A DNA stretch of 64,000 bases from Silene latifolia (taxonomy: Eukaryota; Streptophyta; Magnoliopsida; Caryophyllales; Caryophyllaceae): contig NC_133536.1 of NCBI RefSeq assembly GCF_048544455.1, forward strand, positions 199,705,325 to 199,769,324. The letters are read 5' to 3'. Shown here in pieces: positions 1-12,001 of the stretch (position 1 is its first letter; each line of letters begins with the position of its first letter). The notes beneath the pieces are model-generated. The model saw nothing but the letters and a program-made list of their open reading frames with translations, did not search any database and had not been told where the DNA came from. Made by a program: the position numbers and the translations under genes.

Positions 1-1239
1 ATATAGATTGTTATTTTGTTTGATGTTTCTTCCTGTGAGTTTCAGTTTGTACAGATAGACAGTTGTTTTGTTTATTGATGTTTCTTAGCAGTTAAGTTTT
101 GGTATGAGGGTAGAGTATGATATGAAAGAGAGTTGTCTATATTTTCGTTGTTGTCATGGTATAGTGACATTCTGTTGATGGGACACGCTTGTCGAAGTTG
201 TTACTGATACTTTTGATCTTGTTTTAAGATGAGGCTTTAGACATAGTCATGGTAAGTGATTGGTGGAACATGTGTTGTATTGATCCGACGCCGCAGTGGT
301 TCATAATCGATTTTGGGACAAAGAGTGTAGGGTGTTGGGGATTAGTGCCATGTTAAGTTTTGTATGAGTTTTGCGGTAATAAAGAAAAGAACTTGAGGAT
401 CTAGGGTGAGTGTACGTAACGAGTGCAGATCGTGAGTTATGCTTTTGGGAGATAGGTGCTTTATATGGAGAGGTATGTTGTCTTGCGAAGAATGGAGAGT
501 TAGTATGGTGATTTTGCTACGAGTTTTATGGTATAGGTTAGGTGGTGTGCCATATGAGTTGAGGTATGAGAAATGTTTAAGTAAGAGAGCCTTGGATATA
601 TGCATGGCGATGTTTAGAGTATAGGTGGTTACTTATGACGTGCGGTGGTGATGAGGATAATGAGAAGATATAGCTAGGATTTAGTATTAGTGAGTTACGA
701 GGACGTAACATTTGTCTTAAGAGGAGTAGGAAGCGATCAAAGAGATTTTGATGGTTGTGCATATGGTAATATATTTGGAAGTTTGAGTCTGTTGTAGAAT
801 AAAAGATTGATTCGTATTGTGGGTGATTTTATTAAAGGTCATGATTGTGCTTGTAGTAGCGTGATGTTTAGGAGTGTGAGAATATTTCACTAGTGTTGAC
901 AGTTGGATGATGAGGTTATGTGTATGAGTAAACTTCGAGGACGAAGTTCCTTTTAAGGGTGGTAGAATGTAACATTCCGTTGGATGTTTATGTAGTTGGT
1001 TATGTATGGAGTTAGTGTCGGGAGAGTTTATGATGTAGTTGATACGGCATCGTGAGCGAGGTGTGGAGGTAGGAATAGTTGGTAGAGTTGGTGTTAAGAG
1101 TTCATGGTTTCATATTTTGTAAGTTGGGGTTTTGTTTTGAGTCCTTAGTAGCTTTGTTACGTCTTGACCGAGTTAGTATGTTTGTTTTTAGATATGGGTT
1201 GGAACTTCGGGGACGAAGTTCTTTTTAAGGAGGGAAGAC
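1..1239 (+). other. 3' non-coding end of a chromovirus (off-window element)
   Basis: No intact ORF. This GT-rich stretch leads directly into a polypurine tract and an LTR, so it is read as the 3' untranslated end of a Tekay/Del-like Ty3/gypsy element whose coding part lies left of the window. The box made of a hairpin plus purine tract occurs twice, at 931-967 and at 1202-1239. The first copy is followed by TGTAACATTCCG at 968, which looks like an aborted or older LTR start. Short ORFs here match nothing I recognise. Confidence 0.5.
1202..1239 (+). other. Hairpin plus polypurine tract of chromovirus
   Basis: A perfect inverted repeat, GAACTTCG-GGGA-CGAAGTTC (1202-1221), is followed by the purine-rich run AAGGAGGGAAGAC, which abuts the LTR at 1240. 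Polypurine tracts prime plus-strand cDNA synthesis in LTR retrotransposons. The same hairpin plus tract recurs at 931-967, 17183-17219, 17690-17719 and 54284-54321. Confidence 0.75.
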
Positions 1240-2601
1240 TGTAATACTCCGTATTTATGAGTCTTAGGGTACTCTATCGAGTAGGCCTTACTCTGTCCAG
1301 TAGGGGTAAGTTGTGTTTTAGAAAAGTTTCTGACCTGTTGGGTACTCGATCGAGTAGCTGGGATACTCGATCGAGTAGGGGGGTACTCGATCGAGTATCT
1401 TGGGTACTCGATCGAGTAGCTTGGGTACTCGATCGAGTAGCCGGTTTTACGGGGGAGTTTGCTCGGGTTTTGTTAATTATGCGATTAGGTTATAAAACCT
1501 TCCGTCATTGTTTCTAAATCACTTTTGCAAAACCTAAATTACTGTTTAAGAGAGAAAACAAACAAGTTCACCATCTTAATCGCATTGTTAGCAATTTCCG
1601 GAGTTTGGAGGGTCAGTTCCTATCGTTGTTCATACCGTTGAGTTCCTTGCGTCAAGGGTAAGATCTATGTACCCTTTTTGTTGTCTTTCCTTTAATTTGG
1701 TTAAACCCTAATATAGGGATTTGGGGGTTTTTTGTATAGTATGTGATTGGGTAGCATTTATATGTTATATGATAGGAGGAGAGTTCATAGATGAAGCTTT
1801 TTGATTCAGCAGTAGAGACCGTCTGATTGTGTGCTTTTCAGGTAGGATTTCCTACTCAGTATTAGTCCCATAATGGGATATTGGTTGGTGTGTTGTGTTT
1901 GATTGTTTGATATAGTAATTGTATTGTGATTGTGGTTGTGATCGTTGTCTATGGTTCGCGAGGCGTGGCCTCGGCTGAGTGGGGTCACTTGCGGGAGTGG
2001 CTTCACGCCCTAGTTTCGCTTTCAGGAACCCGCCACAGAAGGGATGTGCACATTAATGGACAGGGTTATCGCTCACTATGTGGAGCGGGGATTTGGTGGG
2101 TACGGCTGCGGTCCCCCACTGGCAGGGCTGGTCCAGTGGACAGTCAGTGATTGAGAGGATTGGAATTGGTGTGGTTGTGTGTGTGCGTGCCAGCTAAGTT
2201 GTCTATATGTCTTATTGTTGATATATACATTGGAATTGTGTGATTAGTACTGACCCCGTTTAAATGTTTTAAAAACGGTGGTGATCCATTCGGGGGTGGT
2301 GAGCAGTTGCTTGACAGGTATATCTTGGATACGCGTATGATCTAGCTGGGGATGGAGTCATCACATATCAGAGTCTTTAGTCTTCCGCTGTGTTTGTTAA
2401 GGCAGTTCCATTCAGTTGGTTTATAGTTTGAGAACAGTTGTATTTTGCTTACAGTTGGTTTGTTATGTAATCACTTAAAGTTATTTAATAAAGTACGTTT
2501 CCTTATTGTCTTATGATTATCATTGCCTCGGGTAACCGAGATGCTAGTATCCTTATACCTGAGTGGTCCTGGTAAGGCACTTGGAGTATGGGGGTGTTAC
2601 A
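1240..2601 (+). repeat. LTR (family B) of Tekay-like chromovirus, 3' LTR
   Basis: The ends are TGTAATACTCC and GGGGTGTTACA, and a polypurine tract immediately precedes it. Five exact TACTCGATCGAGTA-type palindromes lie at 1339-1440, followed about 50 bp later by a TATA box (TATAAAA at 1491). It is the same family as 52902-54283 and 62921-63741 (reverse orientation), sharing the GATGTGCACATTAATGG box and the segment before the GGGTGTTACA end. A short open frame at 1926-2150 is an LTR-internal frame and is not called as a gene. The flanking 5-bp duplication (AAAAT on the right) cannot be checked because the partner is off-window. Confidence 0.85.
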
Positions 2602-4270
2602 AAAATAGACAACGAATAAAGTTCCAGCTCATCAAACTAAGAATCCAATATAAAATATGAGCAAGTATGCTCATCGCTCTTTGAGTCATCATCTTTAGGG
2701 AGGAGATGGGGCTCTTCATCCGTCATAGAAGCTTCGTCAAAACTTTTGACGGTCTTCTCTTTAAAAATCTCGGCCTCCAAGGCATCCAATTCAGCTTCTA
2801 TGTCAACATCGTCATCAAAACTATAAACCGGCTCAGGATGAGTCTTATCTCCGTAAATCAACTTCTGTATCTTATCTACTTCCTTGCTCCATGGTCCTAA
2901 CATAATAGCAGGAGCGCCAGACCGGTTCCTGTCCAAACACAAAGCAGGGGAATCAAGAATAGGTGGGTCAACAACATTAAGCATATAACATGAAGCTATT
3001 GAACGAGGATCCTTTAAAGCGTTATCAACAACAAATTTAATAGATTATCCCCAACCCTTAGCGTCAGACTACCATCCCTAGCATCAATAAGTGCTTCCAC
3101 GGTGTGAAGGAACGGTCTCCCAAGAATAATATGTACTTGTGAGTCCTCGGTCATATCCATAACAATGAAATCAACTGGAATAAAATATTTTCCTACTCTA
3201 ATTGGCACATCCTCTAAGACACCCATAAGGCTCTTTAAATATCTATCAGCCATCTGCAAGGTCATATTAGTAAGACGGAGTTGACCCATATTTAACTTTT
3301 TACATATAGAATACGGCATGACACTAACACTAGCCCCTAAATCGCAAGGGGCTTTATCTATAGCTACACTGCCAATATGACAAGGAATAGAAAAACTCCC
3401 TGGATCCTTTAGCTTTGGTGGTGAGTTAGCTTGCAATGCGGTTGCACACCCTTGAGTTAATGCCACCGTCTCAAATTCATCAAAAGACCGCTTCTTTGAT
3501 AAGATATCCTTCAAAAACTTAGCATACGGTGGAACTTGAGTGACTAATTTGGTAAATGGTACACTTACTTGAAGATTTTTCACTACCGCTATGAACCTCC
3601 CGAACTGTTGTTCAAACTTAAAATTTTGTTGTCGGTGTGGAAAAGGTAATTGAATTTTAATCGGCTCAGCTTCTTGAACTTTTCTTGGCTTTTTGAGACA
3701 TCGGCTCCACTCAGGGGGGAAGGGGGCTTATTCGATCGAGTCCTGGGGTTACTCGACCGAGTACCCTATTTTCTTCCAATGTCGTAGCTGAAACACGAGA
3801 AAAATCGACTTCTGGGGGTGTACTCGATCAAGCCCACCTGTACTCGATCAAGTACACACGATTTTCCTCGTATTTTTGTTTTTTTCCTTATCCCGTGTTT
3901 TATCCTTGCAATTTTCCTTCTCGTCATCACTTAGCTCCAGATTACTCAATCCCTTATGATGCATATAAGGGACCTCATCTTCATCAATGGGCATTTTCGG
4001 ACTTTAATAAGTAGTACCGCTCCTCAGTGAAATAGCATTAACTTGTTCATGTGCTTGTTACCTTGAGGAGGAAGATTATCGGGCTATTTTGAGGGATTTT
4101 GAACCGCCAATTGAGCAACTTGATGAGTATCTAACATCTTGTTATGAGCTATAAGTTCAGAAATTTAAGCTATTTTCTTTTGTTGAATTATCAAAGTTTG
4201 TTGCAACAAAGCTTTCATCTCAGCCATATCATTACTTGGAGCTTGTTGAGGAGGTTGCATCTGCTGAAAA
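2602..4270 (-). pseudogene. Athila-type gag-pol fragment with aspartic protease
   Basis: Minus-strand reading frame at 3583-3014 (189 codons) resembles the retropepsin region of Athila/Tat-type Ty3/gypsy polyproteins. It has a DLGASVSVMP active-site motif (usual D-S/L-G-A) and a downstream ILGRPFLHT block typical of this clade's protease. A second frame at 2984-2637 is acidic and carries no domain I recognise; it lies where the protease-RT spacer is expected. Upstream, 4270-3590 is a degraded proline/glutamine-rich gag tail with stops, and it contains degenerate copies of the ACTCGATCGAGT palindrome at 3728-3865. RT and beyond would lie to the left, displaced by the chromovirus that ends at 2601. 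No open frame spans the region, so it is called a pseudogene. Confidence 0.75.
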
Positions 4271-5577
4271 TGTAATACCCGCCCTTTTAGAGACCGTTGA
4301 CCAGCGGTGACTGACCTTGGGAGCGGTAATAGTCCTTAGAAGTGCGTACCAAAGTTACCTTGGGTTATGAGTTAAGGGTGGTACTCGATAGAGTAGAGGC
4401 TACTCGATCGAGTAGCTTGGATACTCGATCGAGTATGGGCCACTCGATCGAGTAACGGGTTTTCAGCGAGGGTTTATAATCGTGTTTTGTTAAATCCGCA
4501 AATCATTTCCGCCTCATTCCTTCAGATCCTTTGGTCGCCTCCTTCCCTTCCCTTCACCATATAACCTCCATGGAAGCCTTTGAAGGTTCTTGTGCCTTAA
4601 GAGAGCGTAGCTTGAGTCGGGTAGCGGTCTTTTGCCAGGTTTCCTCTTGTAGGTATGTCGTCATCATCATCTGTATCCTTGTCTTTGCAGTTAGGGTTTG
4701 CTTAGTAGTGATAGATGGTTGTGTTGTATATATAGGTATGGCTTGGTTGCTGGATGTTGCGTGTGTGGACATGGAATGGATGCAGTTGCTTAAAGGTAGG
4801 TTCGCCTACTCAGTTTCTGTGGATGGTCTAGTGTGTCGATTGTTGTACCGTGGTTGTGTACTGTAGTTGTGTTTGTGTGGCAGCGTGCATGCGGTAGTCG
4901 GTTGGTGTATACAGTTTGTTAGTTGTTGTTGTGTTGCAGCTGTCAGTGATTGTTTGTCTCTGGTTCTCGAGGTGTATCCTCGGCTGAGTGGAGTCACTTG
5001 CAAGAGTGGCTTTACGCCCTAGTTTCGCCCTCCGTGGAACCCGCCACGGGAGGGGATGTGCACATTAATGGGACATGGTTATCGCTCGGTATGATGAGCG
5101 GGGATTTGGTGGGTACGGCTGCGGTCCCCCACTGGCAGGGCTGGTCCAGTGGACAGTCGGTGACGAAGATTGATTGGAGTGGGTGTGAATGTGTGTGACT
5201 GGTTGTGTTGTAATGTGTTGATAATTGTTGTTAGTCTATGTTGAGTCTTGCCTCGGTTACTGACCTTGTGTGGTTATCTTATTTGTTTATGTGTCTGCCC
5301 TGATCCCTTATGGTGTGCAGTCAATCTTAGCAGGTGTTGATGTCGTTGATAGCTGGAGTCCTGGCGGGGATGAGTCCTCACGAGTTTTGATAGGGATAAT
5401 GTGTAGCTGACGAGTTGTACCTTTATTTTGTAAAGATGGTTGTAACGCTTGTAATATAACTATAATTGTTCTTTTATCGACTTTTGATGATTACTTACCT
5501 CGGGCAACCGAGATGGTAACGCTCTTATATGCTAAGGAAGGCCTAGTTAAGGCTCCTCAGAATATGGGGGTGTTACA
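4271..5577 (+). mobile_element. Solo LTR (family A, chromovirus) with 5-bp duplication
   Basis: It begins TGTAATACCCGCCC and ends GGGGGTGTTACA (1307 bp). It is flanked by GAAAA on both sides (4266-4270 and 5578-5582), the 5-bp duplication of LTR-retrotransposon integration, so the internal region was lost by LTR-LTR recombination. It is the same family as the LTRs at 15897-17182 and 22307-23592. Palindromes lie at 4383-4455, with a TATA-like TATAAT at 4475. It interrupts the Athila-type element on the opposite strand. Confidence 0.9.
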
Positions 5578-5582
5578 GAAAA

Positions 5583-6593
5583 CCTCCTTGATTTTGTCGA
5601 ACAAAATTCCCTTGTGGTTGATTACCACGAGGAATGATATATGCATTCTGCTACGAGGCTTGATTGAATACATTCTGACCTCTTTAATCAAAGAAGTTAG
5701 AATAAGGAGTACCTTACTTGATAGACGGAAAAGCATGAACCTATTCAATTGTACTCATACATTTGGCCGCAGTGTGGCCATCAGTCCCACATATTTCACA
5801 AGACACTTCTTGTTGAATCATGCCATGAACTGTTTCCTTCGTATTACCCAGAGACTAGATAGTCTTCAATTCAGCTATATGAGCAGTTAAGTCCTCCAGT
5901 TGTGCCGCGACAATATTATCTGGTTCACCCTCTCTCTTACTACCTATAGGGTTACCGTACTCAGCAGTGTGAATAGCAATCTGATCGATCAACTTCTATG
6001 GATTATCATCATTGGTATTGTCCTAGAATCTCCCATTATCTGAATAATCAAGTAGAGCTCAATGATCATCGTACAACCCGTTGTAAAACTGGTTGCAAAG
6101 AAACCACTTCTGAAAACCCTGATGGGGAACTGGATGAACTAGTCTCTTGAAGCGAACCCATGCCTCATTTAAGTCTTCAGTGGGACCTTTTTTGAAGCTA
6201 GTGATTTGGCTTCTCAAGGTATTAGTTTTCTGCGGCAGAAATTCTCTTGTAGAATGCAAGAGCTAGGGTATTCCAATCAGTAACCCCATGATCCTCCATA
6301 TCTAAGTCACGGAGCCAGTCGGCCGCTCCATCTCGCAAGGAAAAAGGAAAGAGAACCTGCTTCACCTGATCTTGAGTTACTCCAGCAGTCGGTGAAATGG
6401 AGCAACAATAATCAGTAAATTTCTCCATATGCTTGGCAGAGTCCTCATTAGCTCCTCCCCTAAACAAGTTTTGCTCCACCAAATTGAAATAAGATGAACG
6501 AATCTTAAATGTGTCTTTGTCAGTAGTAGGGAGCTTGAATCCCTTAGGAATAGAAGCAAAAGTAGGCTCAGCATGACTGGCAAGAGTAGGCAT
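5583..6593 (-). pseudogene. Athila-type gag pseudogene
   Basis: The minus-strand frame 6593-6222 starts at an ATG and encodes a retrotransposon gag (capsid-like) segment with the clade's typical FSLRDGAADWLRDL and ITSF-type motifs. It is frameshifted near 6240: the sequence continues in another frame at 6259-6059 (TLRSQITSFKKG, then GFQKWFLCNQFYNGL), as in Athila gag. Downstream to 5583 it is degraded by stops. A tRNA-Asp primer site and LTR follow at 6911-8133, giving the order LTR-PBS-gag on the minus strand. It is continuous with 4270-2602 if the solo LTR is removed. Confidence 0.8.
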
Positions 6594-6910
6594 CTTCGTT
6601 GATACAATAAGGGGGATAAGTGAGTCAGAAATAGGTGTGTCCTCTTCGTAAGACGGTTCTTCTGACGCAAATATGTACTAAGTATCACTGTCAAGTATAC
6701 TCAAAGTCTTCTACTTGACTTATTTCTTTTTGAAACTTCCGTCTGTACCAAAAAGTCTCCTCCAACTCGGGATCAAAAGGTACAATATTCAACCTATTAG
6801 ATCTGGGTATACATAAAAACAACAAGAAAAATATCAAACTGTCTCAAAGAACTGATGCTCCCTGAGACAAAAGACAAAAATAAACATGAACAAACAGAAA
6901 AATTGTTGCC

Positions 6911-6928
6911 TCCCCGACAACGGCGCCA
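6911..6928 (-). other. Primer-binding site, tRNA-Asp type
   Basis: On the minus strand this reads TGGCGCCGTTGTCGGGGA, complementary to the 3' end of plant tRNA-Asp with one mismatch. It lies five bases inside the LTR end at 6934. This primer is typical of Athila/Tat elements. Confidence 0.85.
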
Positions 6929-6933
6929 AAATT

Positions 6934-8133
6934 TGATAAGGTTGTTTTTAGTCGTTGGCCTATCAAAATAAATCATATTCTCAACTAACTAGTAGCTAGC
7001 AGTAAGAAAAGGCTGAATCCGTAGGGAGGCGAGTTAATTATTTTATTTTGTTGATATTTATGTTTGTCTTGAAGGTAATCGATTTGTTGGATGATTTGTT
7101 TGTTTGATTTCTAACAACTCGAGGCAATATAAAATAAAGGTGAGTTAAAATATATTAAAAGAGTTTAGGGATCAAATTAACTCGGTAGTTATCCGGGGTT
7201 ATGATTTAACTAGTTGATAGAGCAATTTATATTGTTGTAGGTCATATGATCGATCGATTATAATATGTCCTCTAGGCCTAAACTTAACCTGCAATATCTA
7301 TCATTAAGTCAGCCTATTCAATTGTTGTAGCCTAAATTAGTCTTAATCCGGTCGGTAATAATTCTAAATCGCAATGCTAATTAACTAATCCTGATCAGTA
7401 ATTAATCAATTAGGTCTAAGACAACAATTGAACAATAACCTAGATCCCCTTTAACCCTAGATTATGAAATTAGCTACTCATACTAATAGTAACAATAACA
7501 ATAATATGAATGAAAGACATATTTGCAAGCATAAAAGATGAACAATAAAATGGTTGTATAAACTAGAACTTTGAATCAGTAATAACTAGAGAAGATTAAT
7601 GAGAACCATAATTAGAGAGTGCTTAGATCTGGAATAATAGCAATAAAACTAAACTAAGAGTTTTCTAGGATTTTTGAAGTAAATAAAGCGTACATAAAGC
7701 GTAGGGTACGAATTGGGTATTTATAATAAAGTGTAACCAACTTAAGGAAATTGCACGAAAGTTGCCAGCTCGATATGTACTCGATCGAGCCTAGGTGCAC
7801 TCGATCAAGTACACTCCCATTCGATCGAGTGTGCTCAGGTTAGATCGAGTATTCTCCCGTTTCAGCTCTTTTATTCGTGTTGTCTTCTTTACTTCTCTTC
7901 CTTTATTCCTCTAGATTCTCTTGCCATGCTCCGTGTATTCCTTCATGCCCACTCCGCGGTGCTACATCTCATCCATCTACTCCATAAAATGCACCTTTTA
8001 TGCATTAAACACCAAATAGCAGAAGTAACAATATTCTAGCATAAAAGGCATATAATTAATATAAACTAGCACGAAAATCGTATCAAAAGTAACTAAGGGG
8101 AGGCATAAATATGTATATAATTATGAATCATCA
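6934..8133 (-). repeat. 5' LTR of Athila-type element
   Basis: On the minus strand it begins TGATGATTCATAATT and ends CCTTATCA next to the tRNA-Asp primer site (1200 bp). Degenerate CTCGATCGAG dyads lie at 7770-7860, about 45-50 bp upstream (element orientation) of a TATAAATA box at 7718-7725. The outer end abuts a Cassandra 5S-like sequence at 8134, so the element appears to have inserted into a Cassandra LTR. Confidence 0.8.
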
Positions 8134-8338
8134 CCATACAAAAGAACCCCACAGTTAAGTGTGCTTAGCTGGGAGTAGTCTTATGATAGGCAACCTCCTG
8201 GGAAGGTTCCCGCAATGCGCATGAGTGATGACAAAATGTGCTGCAAAGGACCCGTGTTGTTTTATGGGTCATGTGAACAGTCTGATGAGCTACCGAGAGT
8301 GACTGCTCCCGGCCCTAGGTTTTGGCTGAGGTGTTACA
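8134..8338 (+). mobile_element. Cassandra LTR remnant with 5S rRNA-like sequence
   Basis: 8144 to about 8197 resembles 5S rRNA around its internal promoter (GAACCCCACAGTTAAG, then GGGAGTAGTCTTATGAT), with mutations. It is followed by the same downstream sequence as the copy at 11128-11315 and by a GGTGTTACA LTR end at 8338. No primer-binding site follows, so this is a solo or truncated LTR. Its 5' part is missing because the Athila-type LTR abuts it. Confidence 0.75.
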
Positions 8339-10690
8339 AAATTTTTATGTGTTTTATTATTACATTTATCTTATTTCTTTGATGTGTTTATTTTGTGTGT
8401 TTTTAAAGAATAAAAAACAAATAAATAAACAAAAATATGTTATTTAGTTTAACGACTCTTGAGTCTTGGTGATGAGTAAATAACCATGACGATAATTTCC
8501 TTATTTCATGCCCTAAAATCGCAATTATGCAACTTGTGTACATTGTTTTGACACTTTTATTTTAAACAAAGGTTGATGAACGAGTTTTGACCGCACTTAA
8601 CAAAATGTTAATAACTGAGTAGACTCATATAGGTCTCTATGCTTGATTATTATGGATGTTGTCTCATTTGACCCTTTTTGTTCAGTCATATGATTTTGTA
8701 TCTCCTTACCGTTTTGATTTTAAAATATAAATTAAAAGGCCTAAGTGAAAAGAAAATAATAAGGCATCACTTCTTGCTAAACGGTATTGAAATGGAAGAA
8801 AAAACAATTTTACTATAGTCTAATGCATTATTGTAAGGAATATTTTCTTCCCTTTTGAGTTTTGAAGGGTAAAATCATTTACTAATGTATCTTTGGAGTT
8901 ATTGTTTTGTGTTGTTGTGGATTTGGTTTTACGACTACCGGTTTAAAACCTCGCATAGACACCAAATGTGCTTGCGCATTCACCTTTTACTCATGACCCT
9001 TTAGCTACCTTATAATTCATTTGCATGTACATTGGTCATATGTTTGGTACTTTGGTGGGATATGCTTTGCGATTATAGAGATTTATTTTACATTACATTG
9101 CATGTGCATTTCAAGAATCGTAGTAGGTGAGCGTCTTTATTCTTTATATCTTCACATATAAACTCACCTTGTGCTTTATTGTGTGACGAGTGAAACCGTA
9201 AAAGAAAGTCCGACAACTGTGGTCATGTAAGGTCGAAAGTTATTGAAATGTGTCATATTTGCGGTATCATGTGACACCTTAGAATTCAAGCTGCATTTTC
9301 ATTTTTCTTGCCTTTGAATTAGTTTCATTGGTATACATGTCATTACTTTGTTATAGATGTGAGTTGTTATGTTGTTTGCTTGTGCATTGTTAGATTTGCT
9401 CTGAGCTATTCACCTCATAATTGTATGTTTGCTTGCTTTGTATTCTGTTTAATTTAGATTAGTTTGTTTGGGTATAATCAAAGACTTGGTTTCGGGAAGT
9501 TTGATAAGCTTGTTTTGTACTTAGTTTATGCCCTCGAAATTTTACATTTGTATCGTCATTTATGCTTGTTTTTGTTGAATGTAGTATGTTTCGTTGTTAT
9601 GTTACTTCAGCCTTGTTTTCCCATTTTGTATTATTTAGTCGGTCTGAGCTATCTACAAAACGTTATTAGAGAATATGTATACTCTCAAGGGAAGCAATGA
9701 GTAAAATGAGGAAGTAAGAGCTCAAGAAAAGAACAAGAGGTGTTATTTGGGCTATTACTCGGCCGAGTATTTGCTAGCTAGGTTGAGCTTAACCATACTC
9801 GACCGAATGTATTCCGGATAGGTCGAGTGAGCTTAATTTGTTTTAAACCGGTCTTGTGGTTTAATTAATTACGGTGAATAAGTACTTAAAACCTCATTAG
9901 GTTAACTACATTTTTTAACTTACGCTACTTTTCATTTACAGTTAGCAGTTTAAGAATTTTCTAGCATTCAAGTTTTGTACTCTTTACGATAGGATTCCGC
10001 TATTGATCTTTCGGTTATTCATTTCCTTTTTGTTATTCAATCTATGCCTTTAGTTATGTCTTCTTAAATTATGTATCGTTTTTTCAATTATTATAAGTAG
10101 ATAATTCTTTATCTAGGGTTGAAAGTGGAGTGATGAATATTAATTAGGGGTTAATGAATCTTTCAAGTGCTTAGATCAACAATCACATAATTATTGTTTT
10201 AAATCTGGATGATTAATTATTGGTCAGGGTTAATTGATTAGTCTAGCGAATTAGGATTATTGCGAACTTGAATAAGACTAACAAAGGCTTACAATAATTG
10301 GTAGACGGACTTAATCATAACAATCACATGTTAATATCGATCTAAAGGTTCATTGGTTCAACCGAACTTAATTATATCCTTAGGTAGTTTGTTTATGTTC
10401 ATTGATTGACCTTAAATCTCCCTAATTGGTATTCGTTGTGAATCTGAAGCCCTAGTTTGGTTTATATATTTGAATCGTTTAGTTAACATTCGTCATTAGT
10501 TTTAATCAAATCAAAACTTTTTGACTCAATAGTCTAAAATATGTCTATATATTGGTAATAAGCAATTCAATTCTCGTCTCTTTGTGGTTCGACCTATGAC
10601 TTCACTGTCAATATTAGTTGGTGTCTTTAGGGTATCTTTGATTTAGGATATGACTTAACTTTTTCCACCCATAAACTCATTAGTGAACTT
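8339..10690 (+). repeat. Degenerate Ty3/gypsy (Athila/Tat-like) LTR debris
   Basis: AT-rich, with no convincing gene. Parts resemble a plus-oriented Athila/Tat-type LTR. A purine-rich stretch at 9695-9735 is followed by TACTCGGCCGAGTA-like dyads at 9757-9830. A late segment at 10575-10620 (CTTTGTGGTTCGACC) resembles the U5 end of such LTRs, compare GGGTTCGACCC at 47090. Neither ends nor target duplications are resolvable, and the open frame at 9464-9700 has no recognisable product. Confidence 0.4.
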
Positions 10691-11104
10691 TTATCAAGAG
10701 GCCTTTATCATCGTCAGCATACCTTCTCTCGCACTTTCTAAGAACTCGTGACAAACTAATTTCTCACTTTATGTGACCCTGAATTCAATGAAACCCTCAA
10801 ATTCCTCATAATCATGTGAATGAATCTATCACAACTCATATAGTTAGCTAACACACAAGGTTCATTGTTCATGCCATCACATACAACATAACGCGCCTCC
10901 CAAGTAGAAATGGAGTAGCCACAAGACCATGCATGATTTATATACGCATTAAGGGTAAATTGATTATAACTCCATCATATAATCCACTTTTTCAAACTTA
11001 CTCTATTATATAATCCACGTTAATTGAAGAGATCTAGTGATAGGCTTAAATGACTAGTGCTTAAAGGGAGTGGAAGTACTACTCATATCAACAAAGTGCA
11101 CTTT
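10691..11104. other. Unassigned spacer
   Basis: AT-rich sequence between retroelement remnants. I see no gene, terminal repeat or clear duplication. Confidence 0.4.
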
Positions 11105-11592
11105 CTTTTATGGTCATCCATGCAAAAGAACTCCACAGTTAAGCGTGCTTGGCTGGGAGTAGTCTTAGGATGGGTGACCTCTTTGGTTCCGGGATGCGCA
11201 TGAGTGAGGACAAAATGCGCTATAAAGGAGCCGTGTTGATCTGTGGGCCATGTACACAGCCTGGTGAGCTATCATAAGTAACCGCTCCCGACCTGGTTTG
11301 GGTCGGGGTGTTACAAGTGGTATCAGAGCAACCCTGCGACCGTGTGGTTATAGGAGGCAATTGTTATGCGCTCCTGGAGGCAGTTGTTATACACTTCATT
11401 GTGATCACCCACCTAGCGGAGGAGGATTCTGGGTTAGCGGTTATGCTCCCGGGCGAAACCGGTTCCCGGGATGCGCATGAGTGAGAACAAAATGCGTTAT
11501 AAAGGAGCCGTGTTGATCTGTGGGCCATGTACACAGCCTGGTGATCTATCATAAGTAACCGCTCCTGACCTGATTTGGGTCAGGGTGTTACA
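11105..11592 (+). mobile_element. Cassandra TRIM element with 5S rRNA-like LTR
   Basis: 11128-11181 closely matches plant 5S rRNA from its mid-region, including the A-box-like AGTTAAGCGTGCTTGG and intermediate element GGATGGGTGACC. The LTR ends GGTGTTACA at 11315, followed by primer site TGGTATCAGAGC (11318-11329, initiator tRNA-Met) and only about 130 bp of internal sequence with no ORF. A partial second LTR (about 11461-11592) matches the first from GGGATGCGCATGAGTGAG onward and ends in GGTGTTACA. This organisation defines Cassandra terminal-repeat retrotransposons in miniature. The second LTR lacks the 5S-like part, so the copy is rearranged. It is not a functional rRNA gene. Confidence 0.88.
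11318..11329 (+). other. Primer-binding site, initiator tRNA-Met
   Basis: Exact TGGTATCAGAGC, two bases after the first Cassandra LTR. Confidence 0.9.
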
Positions 11593-12001
11593 ATTACTCC
11601 CAACACATGTAACTTTTATCAAATTGTGCTCTCATTTATTGATTACGACAAAAAACATGTCAGATGTGCCCCTGTGTTATGTTAACACACAATTAGATAC
11701 TCCTCAGTCACTCATATATCTCTCTCACACCTAAAACAAAAATATCATTAATATACAATTAGAAACTCATCAGTTACTCCTACGAATCATCCATTAAGTT
11801 TTACATTGTTTAACAGTATTATATATTGCTCCCACCTTCATATGCTCAAGCTCATACATATGCTTCTTCCGTTCTTCTTTTAGGCGTTTTAGCTAGTTTA
11901 CTTTTTCAGTTAACATTTGGACATCACACTGAACAGGCTTCTTCTCTAAGGTCATGTCATTTATAGTATCTCGTTGCCATTTAGTTTGGGTCTTGTCATA
12001 C
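11593..12001 (-). other. Unassigned, possible coding remnant
   Basis: The minus strand from about 12000 to 11840 can be read as a charged, helix-prone segment (DTINDMTLEKKP and LKRLKEERKKHMYELEHM) broken by a stop. It could be a fragment of a transposase or host gene, but I do not recognise a family. The rest is AT-rich. Confidence 0.25.

Noticed and set aside
1926-2150. Short ORF recurring in several LTRs (also 4950-5198, and reversed in 53401-53637 and 63382-63627)
   Set aside because: Conserved because the LTR DNA is conserved; frames differ in length and ends, and there is no independent sign of translation.
11128-11181. Functional 5S rRNA gene
   Set aside because: Only part of the 5S sequence is present, with mismatches, embedded in an LTR followed by a primer-binding site.
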